Shown in pieces: positions 34,613-43,695 of a stretch of 51,823 nt of DNA. The notes beneath the pieces were generated by a model. It saw only the letters and a program-made list of their open reading frames with translations. It was not told the origin of the DNA and ran no database searches. The position numbers and the translations under genes are program-made. This stretch comes from an uncultured Anaerobutyricum sp. (GTDB taxonomy: Bacteria > Bacillota > Clostridia > Lachnospirales > Lachnospiraceae): contig NZ_CAKRCF010000019.1 in the NCBI RefSeq assembly GCF_934307085.1, forward strand, positions 1 through 51,823. The letters are read 5' to 3'. Within the stretch, counting starts at the first letter, position 1, and each line of letters begins with the position of its first letter.

Positions 34613-36850
34613 TTATTTCTGCCATCTGTTCTTTTTATGTTCTTCTCCCCTTGCCAATGAATAATGAAATTGATTCTGTCTCTCTATATTATCGGCTTCT
34701 TCTGTAATCTCTGATAATTCAATTGGCTTTATACATTCATTTTGAATGTCCTTCGATATAGATTCCAAAAACTTTTTATTGCTTGTTTCATATTCATTAA
34801 AATCAAGTCTTTTGTTTTCCGGTATAGAAGATATGTCTTCTGAATCCGACAGCCCTATCGTCTCTGCTTTTGGAATACATTCTGAACATTCTGATGACTT
34901 TATGTTCTCTTTTATTCCCAATTCTTCCTTTATTTTTTCTTGAATTTCTTTAAAACAGTCTAAAAGTATTGGATTAAATGTACCACATTCCCCATCTAAA
35001 ATCATCTGAACTGCTTCTTGATGCGAATATGCCTTTTTATAAATCCGTTCACTTACAAGAGCATCATACACATCTGCCAATGATACAATCTGTGCTGAAA
35101 TAGGAATCTGCTCTCCTTTTAATCCATCAGGATAACCTTTTCCATCGTATCTTTCATGATGCCATCGGCATATTTCATAGGCTACTTTTACTAACGGCTC
35201 ATCTTGATGCAAAGCCAGATTTTTTAGAATTGAAGCTCCGATAATTGGATGTCTTTTTACGATTTCAAATTCTTCCTCTGACAATCGTCCTGGTTTATTC
35301 AAAATCCTATCACTAATTCCAATCTTTCCAATATCATGAAGTGCTGATGCTGTAGTAATAAGTAAACGATCTGACCAGTTTAGATGATACTTATCGGTCT
35401 TTTGTACAAGTCTTTCAAGCAAAAGTCCTGTAAGAATATTAATATTCAGTACATGCTGACCACTTTCTCCATTACGAAATTCCAAAATCTGACTCAATAT
35501 GCTAATCATCATCCGGTTATTCTTTTCTTTTTCATATACCTGATTTGTAATCAGTGTAACAAGGCGACGTTGCTTGGCATAGAGTTTAATGGTGTTAAGT
35601 ACCCTTCTATAAACAACTCTTGCGTCAAACGGTCTGCTAATATAATCAACAACGCCCATCTCATATGCTTTTCGCATTGTATTTGGAGAGTTTTCACTCG
35701 AAATCATAATAACTGGAATCTCTTCATCCCAATGTTCCTTTATCATAAAGTCAAGCACTTCAAATCCATCCATAATCGGCATCACAATATCAAGTAATAC
35801 AACAGAAAGGCTCGTTCCATATTTGTGGATCATCTTAAGCCCCTGTTCTCCATTCTCTGCTTCTAAAATGTCAAATTCTTCTCCTAACATTTCAGAAAGA
35901 AGCATTCGATTTATTTCAGAATCATCAATAATCAGTATTCTTTGTGCTCCCTTTTTCTGAACTTTCTTTTCTCCTGCCTCATCCATTTGAGAACCTTCTG
36001 TAACAACTCTGTTCTTTGTTATCTTCGCCTGATACATATATTTGTCAGCCCGACAAATCGCATCTTCAATCTTTTCTCCCTGAGATAAAACACCGCCAAC
36101 ACTTACCGAAAGTCGAAGCTGTGAATATCCGGGAACTGTTGCATTATGTATTCGCTCCCGAATCTGACGAAGTTTTATTTCAAAAGCCTCTCTTTTAATG
36201 TCTGGCAAAAGAAGCAGAAATTCATCACCGCCATATCGTATCAAAATATCACTCTTACGGATATCTTTTTTTATAATCTGTACAATAGTATCAAGCACTA
36301 TATCTCCTGCTTCATGACCGTAAGTATCATTATAAATTTTAAAATCATCAAGATCTATCATAGCTATGCCTGTGGAAAAACGTGAAGACTTAATCTTTTC
36401 TTCAAAATATCTACGATTATATACTCCTGTCAGAGCATCTTTATAAAGCTTATCATTATAGCCGCTGATTTCACTTAATAGTCTATTTTTTCCGTCATCA
36501 TCCACCAGAATCTCTCTATCAAGACGATTGATCATCTCCATAACATAAGGCTTACCATCTATCTCTACGTACTTTGAAATAACCTGGTAAAAATCTTGTC
36601 CAAGCAGTTCAAGCTTTATCCGCTGTACTTTATCTTTCTCTTTCATTACCTTTAGAGAAATACAGTTCTCACAAACCTCATCTCTTCCCCAGAAAGAATA
36701 ACACTGGCATACATTACCATCTTCTGACACAATGCCCCGTCCACCATAGAGGGTATCTTCATCCAGCAAACGAACAATGTCAAACACTTTTTCAAGCTGT
36801 TTTATCATTTTCTCCGCTTCCTGCTTTGTCATTGTTCCATCTGCCTGCAT
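34613..36850 (-). CDS. GGDEF-REC-HD-GYP cyclic-di-GMP signalling protein
   Basis: 745 residues. The N-terminal domain (1-120) has a cysteine cluster (VCQCYSF, then VCENC) that could bind a metal. The GGDEF domain (about 135-290) is intact, with RYGGDEFLLLLPD near 205-217. The receiver domain (about 303-425) carries the acceptor Asp in VVLLDIVMP (about 354). The HD-GYP domain (about 455-630) has HDIGKIGI and HHERYDGKGYP. A Ser/Glu-rich tail follows (640-745). One polypeptide can thus in principle make and break c-di-GMP under phosphorelay control. The HPt gene is next on the same strand. The domain order, with the receiver between cyclase and phosphodiesterase, is uncommon. Confidence 0.93.
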   Translation of the reverse strand: MQADGTMTKQEAEKMIKQLEKVFDIVRLLDEDTLYGGRGIVSEDGNVCQCYSFWGRDEVCENCISLKVMKEKDKVQRIKLELLGQDFYQVISKYVEIDGKPYVMEMINRLDREILVDDDGKNRLLSEISGYNDKLYKDALTGVYNRRYFEEKIKSSRFSTGIAMIDLDDFKIYNDTYGHEAGDIVLDTIVQIIKKDIRKSDILIRYGGDEFLLLLPDIKREAFEIKLRQIRERIHNATVPGYSQLRLSVSVGGVLSQGEKIEDAICRADKYMYQAKITKNRVVTEGSQMDEAGEKKVQKKGAQRILIIDDSEINRMLLSEMLGEEFDILEAENGEQGLKMIHKYGTSLSVVLLDIVMPIMDGFEVLDFMIKEHWDEEIPVIMISSENSPNTMRKAYEMGVVDYISRPFDARVVYRRVLNTIKLYAKQRRLVTLITNQVYEKEKNNRMMISILSQILEFRNGESGQHVLNINILTGLLLERLVQKTDKYHLNWSDRLLITTASALHDIGKIGISDRILNKPGRLSEEEFEIVKRHPIIGASILKNLALHQDEPLVKVAYEICRWHHERYDGKGYPDGLKGEQIPISAQIVSLADVYDALVSERIYKKAYSHQEAVQMILDGECGTFNPILLDCFKEIQEKIKEELGIKENIKSSECSECIPKAETIGLSDSEDISSIPENKRLDFNEYETSNKKFLESISKDIQNECIKPIELSEITEEADNIERQNQFHYSLARGEEHKKNRWQK

Positions 36851-37090
36851 TCATTCCCCCACTTTCCTTTTTATTTACTACAATTTTTCTGTATTACATT
36901 TTGATATTTTCAGACTTTGTAATCAAGGCAATTATTTTTCCGTTACAACTCCCTGTATTATATCCTATATCTTATAATCAGGGGACTTGTTTCTGTTATA
37001 AATTTCCTTTGTTATATTCTTCTGTTATAAAATGTATTTTATGGCATATACTATTTTTATTATAACATTATGTAAACATAATGTATAGTA
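36851..37090. other. Interval with a hairpin after the BMC gene
   Basis: No gene. ACATTATGT-AA-ACATAATGT (37065-37084) is a perfect palindrome starting just after the BMC stop codon, with a weaker ATACTAT / ATAGTAT flank. It could terminate the BMC transcript although the U-run is broken. The promoter of the GGDEF gene should lie in the left part. Confidence 0.4.
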
Positions 37091-37498
37091 TTATTCTCTG
37101 ATATAACAACCTTTCTGCTCCCAGTGACCAACCCACTTTGCCTGACGATTTGTACCTTGCGGCCGCTTGCCAGAGGCTATCTGTAACGGGTCTCCTACTG
37201 TATTCTTATTATGAACCAACACATCGTAGACTTCTTCGTCTAATCCGGTCTTTTCCAAATTCACAGCTGTTGTCTGATCAAAGTCTGTATGCACCTTATA
37301 AATGGCAACGGTTGCTGCTTCAGCCGCTGCTTTGATTGCTCCGGCATTGCCTTCAAACTTAACAAGAATATGTCCATCGTATCCACTGTACTCATATCCT
37401 AAAAGCTTAACATTGGCACTTTTTGCTATGGTATCCGCTGCCTGCAATGCTGCTGCAAGACCGACGGCTTCTACGAAGCCGACACATTTCCTTCCCAT
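37091..37498 (-). CDS. Orphan bacterial microcompartment shell protein (BMC-H type)
   Basis: 135 residues. The BMC fold is evident: CVGFVEAVGLAAALQAADTI, KLLGYEYSGYDGHILVKFEG, and an Ala-rich helix AIKAAAEAATVAIY. Classical hexamer proteins have about 90-100 residues; this one has a C-terminal extension of about 45 ending WVGHWEQKGCYIRE, which may bind cargo or another shell protein. No enzyme or other shell gene lies nearby. It is divergent from an NSS amino-acid transporter and shares a promoter region with it. Confidence 0.88.
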   Translation of the reverse strand: MGRKCVGFVEAVGLAAALQAADTIAKSANVKLLGYEYSGYDGHILVKFEGNAGAIKAAAEAATVAIYKVHTDFDQTTAVNLEKTGLDEEVYDVLVHNKNTVGDPLQIASGKRPQGTNRQAKWVGHWEQKGCYIRE

Positions 37499-37612
37499 AC
37501 CATTTTCCTCCTGACCGATTTACTATATAAATAGAAAAAATAAAACTATTCCAGAATGTGTTATAGAAGCTATTTGAAACATTCTCTAAGGTGACTATTA
37601 CCCATTATTATC

Positions 37613-37680
37613 ATTATATCAGAGAATTCTATAAAATCAAGGAACGTAACCTTGACATTTTCATGTCCAAACTATATAAT
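37613..37680. promoter_or_regulatory. Back-to-back promoters of the BMC and NSS genes
   Basis: Minus strand (BMC): TTGATT (plus 37635-37640), 16 nt, TATAAT (plus 37613-37618). Plus strand (NSS): TTGACA (37652-37657), 17 nt, TATAAT (37675-37680), both hexamers perfect. TCAAGG-AACGTAA-CCTTGA (37637-37655) bridges the two -35 boxes. Part of that symmetry follows from the facing -35s, but AGG/CCT adds to it, so a shared operator is possible. Confidence 0.75.
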
Positions 37681-37771
37681 TTTTGGAGCATTTTGTAGAT
37701 TTGTGCTCTTAGAATTTTCTTAATAAAAAAATATAGAAAAACTACGAGAGTGCATTATGAGGGAGGTATTT

Positions 37772-39142
37772 ATGAAAGAAAGAGAAAAATTAGGTTCTCG
37801 TCTTGGATTTATTCTGATTTCCGCTGGCTGTGCTATCGGAATCGGAAATGTATGGAAGTTCCCTTATATGGCTGGACAGGGAGGCGGCGGTGCATTCGTA
37901 CTGTTCTACCTCATTTTCCTGTTACTCCTCGGACTTCCTATTATGACGATGGAATTTGCAGTTGGAAGAGCGAGTCAGAAAAGTCCTGTAAAAGCTTATT
38001 ACGCTTTAGAAAAGCCGGGGCAAAAATGGCACATTCACGGTTACATTACATTAATCGGCTGTTATCTGTTGATGATGTTTTACACAACTGTCGCCGGATG
38101 GATGCTTCATTACTTTTATCTAACTGCAACTGGACAGTTTACTGGACTTGACTCCAAAGCAGTATCTGGACAGTTTAACACGATGCTCAGCCAGCCACTT
38201 GTTATGGGATTTTGGATGGTTGTTGTTGTTATCGCCGGTATTTTAGTCTGCTCTATTGGATTACAGAACGGTCTTGAAAAAGTAACAAAGGTAATGATGA
38301 TTTCCCTACTTCTTATCATGATTGTTCTTGCCGTCAATAGCTTTTTTATGGATGGGGCAAAGGAAGGCTTAAGCTTTTACTTAATTCCTGACTTTGGACG
38401 AATGAAAGAAATTGGAATCATTAAAACGATTACCGGAGCCATGAACCAGGCCTTCTTTACACTAAGCCTTGGTATTGGTGCTATGGCAATCTTTGGAAGT
38501 TATATCGGAAAGGAACGCTCTTTACTTGGAGAGTCTTTAAACATCGCTCTCTTAGATACCTTTGTAGCAATCACTTCCGGACTGATTATCTTCCCAGCAT
38601 GCTTTACATTTAACGTAGACCAGACTTCCGGTCCAGGACTTATCTTTATCACCCTGCCAAATATCTTTAATCATATTCCTATGGGAAGATTATGGGGAAG
38701 CCTATTCTTCGTATTTATGTCCTTTGCCGCATTTTCCACGATTCTCGCCGTATTTGAGAATATTATCTCCTGCGGTATGGAATTAACAGGCTGTAGCAGA
38801 AAGAAATCAAGCTTTATCAATGCCATTGCAATTATCTTACTTTCTATTCCATGTGTCCTGGGATATAACTTATGGAGCTGGGATGGATTTGCCGTATTTG
38901 GCGGTGCTGTACTTGACTTTGAAGACTTCTTAGTAAGCAATCTCTTTCTGCCACTCGGTTCTCTTGTATATCTTTTATTCTGTACAAGCAGATATGGATG
39001 GGGCTGGAAGAACTTTACCACAGAAGCCAACACTGGAAAAGGACTGAAAATACAGAACTGGATGCGAGGATATATTACTTACATCCTTCCATTAATCGTA
39101 TTGTTTATCTTCTTCTTTGGACTGTATGATAAATTTTTCTAA
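37772..39142 (+). CDS. NSS-family sodium-dependent amino-acid transporter
   Basis: 456 residues with 11-12 membrane segments. The sodium/substrate region near the N-terminus is GFILISAGCAIGIGNVWKFPYM, with GGGGAFVLFY after it, and the NSS-typical GLPIMTMEFAVGRAS. It brings in an amino acid with sodium; the exact substrate cannot be read. The ATG at 37772 is chosen for its GGGAGG ribosome site; the frame is open to 37757. It is monocistronic, with a perfect promoter and hairpin element F after the stop. Confidence 0.92.
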   Translation: MKEREKLGSRLGFILISAGCAIGIGNVWKFPYMAGQGGGGAFVLFYLIFLLLLGLPIMTMEFAVGRASQKSPVKAYYALEKPGQKWHIHGYITLIGCYLLMMFYTTVAGWMLHYFYLTATGQFTGLDSKAVSGQFNTMLSQPLVMGFWMVVVVIAGILVCSIGLQNGLEKVTKVMMISLLLIMIVLAVNSFFMDGAKEGLSFYLIPDFGRMKEIGIIKTITGAMNQAFFTLSLGIGAMAIFGSYIGKERSLLGESLNIALLDTFVAITSGLIIFPACFTFNVDQTSGPGLIFITLPNIFNHIPMGRLWGSLFFVFMSFAAFSTILAVFENIISCGMELTGCSRKKSSFINAIAIILLSIPCVLGYNLWSWDGFAVFGGAVLDFEDFLVSNLFLPLGSLVYLLFCTSRYGWGWKNFTTEANTGKGLKIQNWMRGYITYILPLIVLFIFFFGLYDKFF

Positions 39143-39184
39143 ATTTTGATTTGCACAGCAAATGAGACGCCCACAGTAATAGAC

Positions 39185-39312
39185 GCCCACAGTAAATAAA
39201 AGAAACTATATTTGTGACTTTAGTCGCGGCGGTTTGGATACTCGCTTATACACGCGAGTATCCAAACCTTGCTCCGAGGCCACAATTATAGTTTCTTTTA
39301 TTTACTGTGGGC
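39185..39312 (+). repeat. Hairpin element F, class I, after the NSS gene
   Basis: 32-bp arms (39185-39216 with 39281-39312, one mismatch). The core in the NSS sense is TTTGTGACTTTAGTCGCGGC, a perfect 15-bp inner stem (39231-39245 with 39254-39268), then TTGCTCCGAGGCCACAA. It therefore has the same orientation relative to its gene as A, B and E do to theirs. At its left foot a 15-nt unit (AGACGCCCACAGTAA) is present twice, about 39166-39195. Confidence 0.8.
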
Positions 39313-39632
39313 TGTGCTTTGGATGGGCAAGAAAAAATGCAATCTATTTTGGAATAATTTGCAAATTCGTCGAAGTATCGTCTTTGACAGTTAAAGGAAA
39401 TTCAGAAATTATTTTTGAGAAATTTGAGGAAGGAGATTGGCGATATAGAATATTCAAGAAATGAAATACCATAAGGTTTACACTTAAACTATTGTTATAA
39501 TAGCACATTGATTTATGATTTCCACTAATAGTTAAAACCAACTCCCCAGAAAACCATCCCCCTCTAAAGCCTTCCTCAAATCCCTCCAATGTGAGTTCTG
39601 AATTTATATAGACAGCCAAAGCACAGCCCACG
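39313..39632. other. Gene-free interval between convergent genes
   Basis: I see no credible gene; a minus-strand ORF of 104 codons overlaps the RND stop region, lacks a ribosome site and has no coding signature. A 16-bp sequence GTGGGCTGTGCTTTGG at 39307-39322 is repeated inverted at 39616-39631, directly after the RND stop codon. Confidence 0.5.
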
Positions 39633-42600
39633 CTACAAATCAGAATCCTCCACATCAATCACTTTTGGTTGTTTCCGATACAGAATATCGTACATAACTG
39701 GAACAATGAATAGCGTCATTAACGTTGCATATAACAGTCCAAACGCCACTACAACTGCCATTCCCTTTTGCATTGCATTTCCGGCATCTTGCGAGAATAC
39801 CATAACACTCATGGAAAGAATTGTGGTAAGGGCCGTCATAAGGATTGGGCGCATTCTTGTTTTTCCTGTTTCTATTAGAGCTTCCCGCTTGCTCATACCT
39901 CCTATTCGAAGTTGATTGACATAATCTACAAACACGATACCATTGTTTACAACTGTCCCCATTAAAATCATGAATCCCATTAATGCCATTGCTGAAATAG
40001 ACATTCCGAAAAGTCCGAGACCAATCATTCCACCGGTGAACGCTAATGGTACAGTGAAAATAACGATAAATGGAGATAATAGACTCTGGAACTGTGCAAC
40101 CATTACAAGATAAATAAGCATAAATCCAAGAGCTAAGGCTTTTCCCATCTGTTTTAACATATCGGTTGTCTGTGTTGCATCTCCAGAAAGTTCTATTTCG
40201 TAGCCACTTGGGGTTTTATATTTATCAATCTTATCCTGTAACTTTCTTGATAAAAGAGTAGCGTTTGCATTTTCACCGATTTCTGCTGTTACAGTAAGAT
40301 ATGGTTTCTGATTTTCTCTGGTGATATTGTCCATGCTATAACCATCATCTTCCGAAGCAAAATCAGAAAGTTTATATGTATGTTTTTCGTCCTCACCGTC
40401 ACTGTTTTTTTCGGTTGTTTCTATTTTCATATCTAAAATATTTTCGTATGTGAGTTTGTCTGTCTCGTTAATAAGATTGACTTCCACATCTTTATCGTCC
40501 ATGTTGAGCGTAATGGCATTTTTCTCCGTTGTGGTATGTTTCAGGATTTCCTGATAAATCTGCGCAATAGTGAGTCCATGCTCTGCCGCTTTATTACGGT
40601 TGATTTTTAGATGGAGCATTTTGTCAGCAGATTCAATACCATTTGATGCCGTTTTTACTCCAGAAATTTCTTTCATCATCTTAACAACATCTTCGCTGAT
40701 TTTAATTAACTTCTGCTGGTCTTCTCCGTATACATTAACAGAAAGACCACCGCTTGAAAGACTTGACATACTGCCCATTGCTGAAGAAGATACTGTAATC
40801 TCCTTGCATTTTACATATTTTGTTTTATTCTCGATCTCTTTTCGAATCTTGCGGAATTCTTTTGTTGTTTTAATATTATCTTCTGTGATGATATTAAAAC
40901 TGAAACTCGTATAATTATCTGTCGTTCCTGTACCAAGCATACTAGAAGTTACACTGGCATTACCATCAAGTGCAGAAACCTTTTTAATGCCATCTACTCC
41001 TGTCAGAATCCCCATAACTTCATCGGCTGTCTTGTAAGCATTTTCTTTTTTTATGTTATCATCCAATGTCATACTGACTGCAATCTGATTACTATCCATA
41101 TCATCCATCATAACAATTCCCGTCCGCATACTCTGTATGATACAAAGAACAAGCAAGGCAATAGAAATAGCCAACGGAACAACTTTAAATCGAAGAACTA
41201 ATTCTAGCACTTTACCATAAACATCTTTTATCTTATCAAACCACGGCTGCTTTACATCTTTTGTTTTTCGAAGAAGCACCGAACCCATTGTTGGAACAAC
41301 AGTAAGTGCTACTAATAAAGAAGCAATCAGTGCATAGGAAATAGTAAATGCAAATGGCATCAGAAGCTGGCTTATCATACCTGAAGTGTATACCATTGGC
41401 AGGAACACGCAAATAGTTGTAATTGTCGATGCAAGAATTGGTCCTGCTACCTGTGCTGTTCCTCGCACCGCTGCTTTTGGTGCAGACATTCCTTCATTTC
41501 GGAAACGGTAAATATTTTCCATTACAACAATAGAGTTATCTACAAGCATACCGATACCAAGACAAAGACCTGCTAATGACATAACGTTAATATTAATACC
41601 TGTAAAATACATAATGATAATGGCAAATAATACACTAAACGGAATACTAAATGCAACAACAATCGTCGGACGTATATCCTTTAAGAAAAGGGCAAGTACG
41701 ATAATTGCAAGAACTGCACCTAAAAGAATACTGCTCAACACACTCTTTATAATGATATTAATATAATCACCCTGATTCATTATCGTTGTAAAAGAGAGAC
41801 CTTTATATTTTTTCTCCAAATCTTTAAAAGAGTTCTGGATTCCTTTAGAAACAGTACTTGTATTTGATGTACTTCCTTTAAAAACAGATAACAGTACGGC
41901 ATTCTCCCCATTGACTTTTGAGTAAGAATCCCCCTGATTATCCACTACAGTAACATCAGCGACATCTTTTACACGTATTTTTCCCACTCCATCAATCTTT
42001 GTAAGAACAAGATTTTTCAATTGTTTTTCATTCGTAAAATTATCTCCGACTTCTACAAGCCACTGATGTGCACTCTCATCTTCAATATAACCTGCTGGCA
42101 TAGAAAAGTTCTGTGCCGAAATCATTGTGGATAATGTATCAAGACTTAACAGAGCATCAATATTTGCATTCTCTCTTGCCGCCTTTCTAGAATCATTCAA
42201 CTTATCTTCTGAATCCTTTAACTCTTTTTCTGCAGATTCTATCTGTGTCTTACCTGCAGCAATCTGCGCCTGACCTGAACCAAAACCTGCGGCAGCAGAG
42301 TATCCTCCTGCAATAAGTTTCGACTGCTGCTCATCAAGCCCCTTCATCTGCTCATTCAACTTGTCGATAATTGCCTTTTGCACTTTAATCTTTATTTTCA
42401 AATTGGAAAGCTCTGTATCAATCTGGGGAAGACGCACCTCTACCGCCTTATACATTTGCTTTAAAGAATCGATTGTCAGCTTGGAAAACTGTTCTCCATA
42501 TCCCATCTGCTCCATCCAGGAAACAAAGGCTTCAAACTGCTTTGGATGCTGAATCGCTTCCTTTACAGAAGAAGGAATCGTAATTCCCATCTGCTTCGCT

Positions 42601-43520
42601 GCCTCACCCATAGTCGCATTCAAACTTTTAAATGTATTATTTAATGTACGGTAAGTTTTTTCAAGTCCTGCATCCTTATAAGCTTTCTTCTCTGCTTTTA
42701 ATGCACTCTCGCTTGCTTTTAAACTATTAAGTTCTGCCTCATATGCCGCCTTCTGCGACAGTGCTTCTGCAAGCTTTGTCTGTGCATCCGCAAGCTTCTG
42801 ATTTGTCTCTTCCTGTTTGCTGCTTAATGTCTTTTCCTGCTTTTTTAACTGCTCTTTACTCTTTTTCAGAGATGCCTTCGCATCTTCAATCTTATCACTC
42901 GCCTCAAGAAGTTTATCATTCGTCTGTCCAAGAATCTTATCGTTCATTCGATCGATCTTCTTCTGATTCAGACGAATCTCCACATGATCCTCTATCAAAC
43001 CATTGGCCGACACACTCGCAACACCATCCTGACGTTCCAAGTACGGTTTTACTGTCTGTTCCGTAAAACTGGACAGCTCCTTAATATCTTTTCCCTTATA
43101 GCTAACACTGGCATACATTGTTGCCATCATATCCGCACTGATTTCCATGATATTTGGTGTACCACAGCCATCTGGCAAATCCAGTGAATTCACAGCTTTT
43201 GATACACGAACCAACGCCGCCTCCATATTCGTATCTTCTGCAAACTCTAACATTAACATTCCATAATTATTTGCCGAAGTACTTGTCAGCTTTTCCACAC
43301 CATTAATTGTACCAAGTGCACTCTCCATCGGCTTTGTCACATCACTCTCTACTTTTTCTGGAGAAGCACCGATTTCTGTTGTAATTACTGCCATATATGG
43401 AAGTTCCATCTCTGGCAAAAGATCCGTCTGCATCTCACCAAGACTGACAAATCCGATAACCAGAACAATAATTACGGTTACCAACACGAAATATGGCTTC
43501 TTTACAAAAAACTTTGTCAT
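39633..43520 (-). CDS. RND-family efflux permease with large coiled-coil insertion
   Basis: 1295 residues, against about 1020-1060 usual. The scaffold is an HAE1/AcrB-type permease: N-terminal membrane segment (FVLVTVIIVLVIGFVSL), porter domain, a membrane bundle with GIGMLVDNSIVVMENIYRF (TM4 aspartate), a second porter part, and the closing TM helices to ILYRKQPKVIDVEDSDL. Residues about 193-453 form an insertion, mostly alpha-helical and coiled-coil (LKKSKEQLKKQEKTLSS, then QTKLAEALSQKAAYEAEL), with two descending arms. It sits at the point where AcrB has a short turn in the second porter subdomain. No membrane-fusion protein or TolC gene is adjacent, as expected in a single-membrane cell. 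The long hairpin may replace an adaptor and reach into the wall. Confidence 0.9.
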   Translation of the reverse strand: MTKFFVKKPYFVLVTVIIVLVIGFVSLGEMQTDLLPEMELPYMAVITTEIGASPEKVESDVTKPMESALGTINGVEKLTSTSANNYGMLMLEFAEDTNMEAALVRVSKAVNSLDLPDGCGTPNIMEISADMMATMYASVSYKGKDIKELSSFTEQTVKPYLERQDGVASVSANGLIEDHVEIRLNQKKIDRMNDKILGQTNDKLLEASDKIEDAKASLKKSKEQLKKQEKTLSSKQEETNQKLADAQTKLAEALSQKAAYEAELNSLKASESALKAEKKAYKDAGLEKTYRTLNNTFKSLNATMGEAAKQMGITIPSSVKEAIQHPKQFEAFVSWMEQMGYGEQFSKLTIDSLKQMYKAVEVRLPQIDTELSNLKIKIKVQKAIIDKLNEQMKGLDEQQSKLIAGGYSAAAGFGSGQAQIAAGKTQIESAEKELKDSEDKLNDSRKAARENANIDALLSLDTLSTMISAQNFSMPAGYIEDESAHQWLVEVGDNFTNEKQLKNLVLTKIDGVGKIRVKDVADVTVVDNQGDSYSKVNGENAVLLSVFKGSTSNTSTVSKGIQNSFKDLEKKYKGLSFTTIMNQGDYINIIIKSVLSSILLGAVLAIIVLALFLKDIRPTIVVAFSIPFSVLFAIIIMYFTGININVMSLAGLCLGIGMLVDNSIVVMENIYRFRNEGMSAPKAAVRGTAQVAGPILASTITTICVFLPMVYTSGMISQLLMPFAFTISYALIASLLVALTVVPTMGSVLLRKTKDVKQPWFDKIKDVYGKVLELVLRFKVVPLAISIALLVLCIIQSMRTGIVMMDDMDSNQIAVSMTLDDNIKKENAYKTADEVMGILTGVDGIKKVSALDGNASVTSSMLGTGTTDNYTSFSFNIITEDNIKTTKEFRKIRKEIENKTKYVKCKEITVSSSAMGSMSSLSSGGLSVNVYGEDQQKLIKISEDVVKMMKEISGVKTASNGIESADKMLHLKINRNKAAEHGLTIAQIYQEILKHTTTEKNAITLNMDDKDVEVNLINETDKLTYENILDMKIETTEKNSDGEDEKHTYKLSDFASEDDGYSMDNITRENQKPYLTVTAEIGENANATLLSRKLQDKIDKYKTPSGYEIELSGDATQTTDMLKQMGKALALGFMLIYLVMVAQFQSLLSPFIVIFTVPLAFTGGMIGLGLFGMSISAMALMGFMILMGTVVNNGIVFVDYVNQLRIGGMSKREALIETGKTRMRPILMTALTTILSMSVMVFSQDAGNAMQKGMAVVVAFGLLYATLMTLFIVPVMYDILYRKQPKVIDVEDSDL

Positions 43521-43647
43521 ATCCTTTCCTCTAACTTTCTTTTTATTCTCTTTCTTTATTTTTTATCTGAAAATGTCCACCCTCTATTATCAGAAATAAT
43601 TCTCTAAATTTAGACATTATCGTATAATTGTATCATAAAACAATGAA

Positions 43648-43663
43648 AATTACTATTTAATTC
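43648..43663. repeat. Solo terminal repeat AATTACTATTTAATTC
   Basis: Exact copy of the element end seen at 18224 and 20419, here with no partner stem. It lies 33 nt before nudC, between the divergent RND and nudC genes, and may be a scar or a fragment now serving as promoter DNA. Confidence 0.5.
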
Positions 43664-43695
43664 ATGTTATCATATAGGCAGGAGGTTTTTAAATT

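Noticed and set aside
39344..39658. Minus-strand ORF of 104 codons after the RND gene
   Set aside because: It overlaps the RND coding end, lacks a ribosome site and shows no family features.
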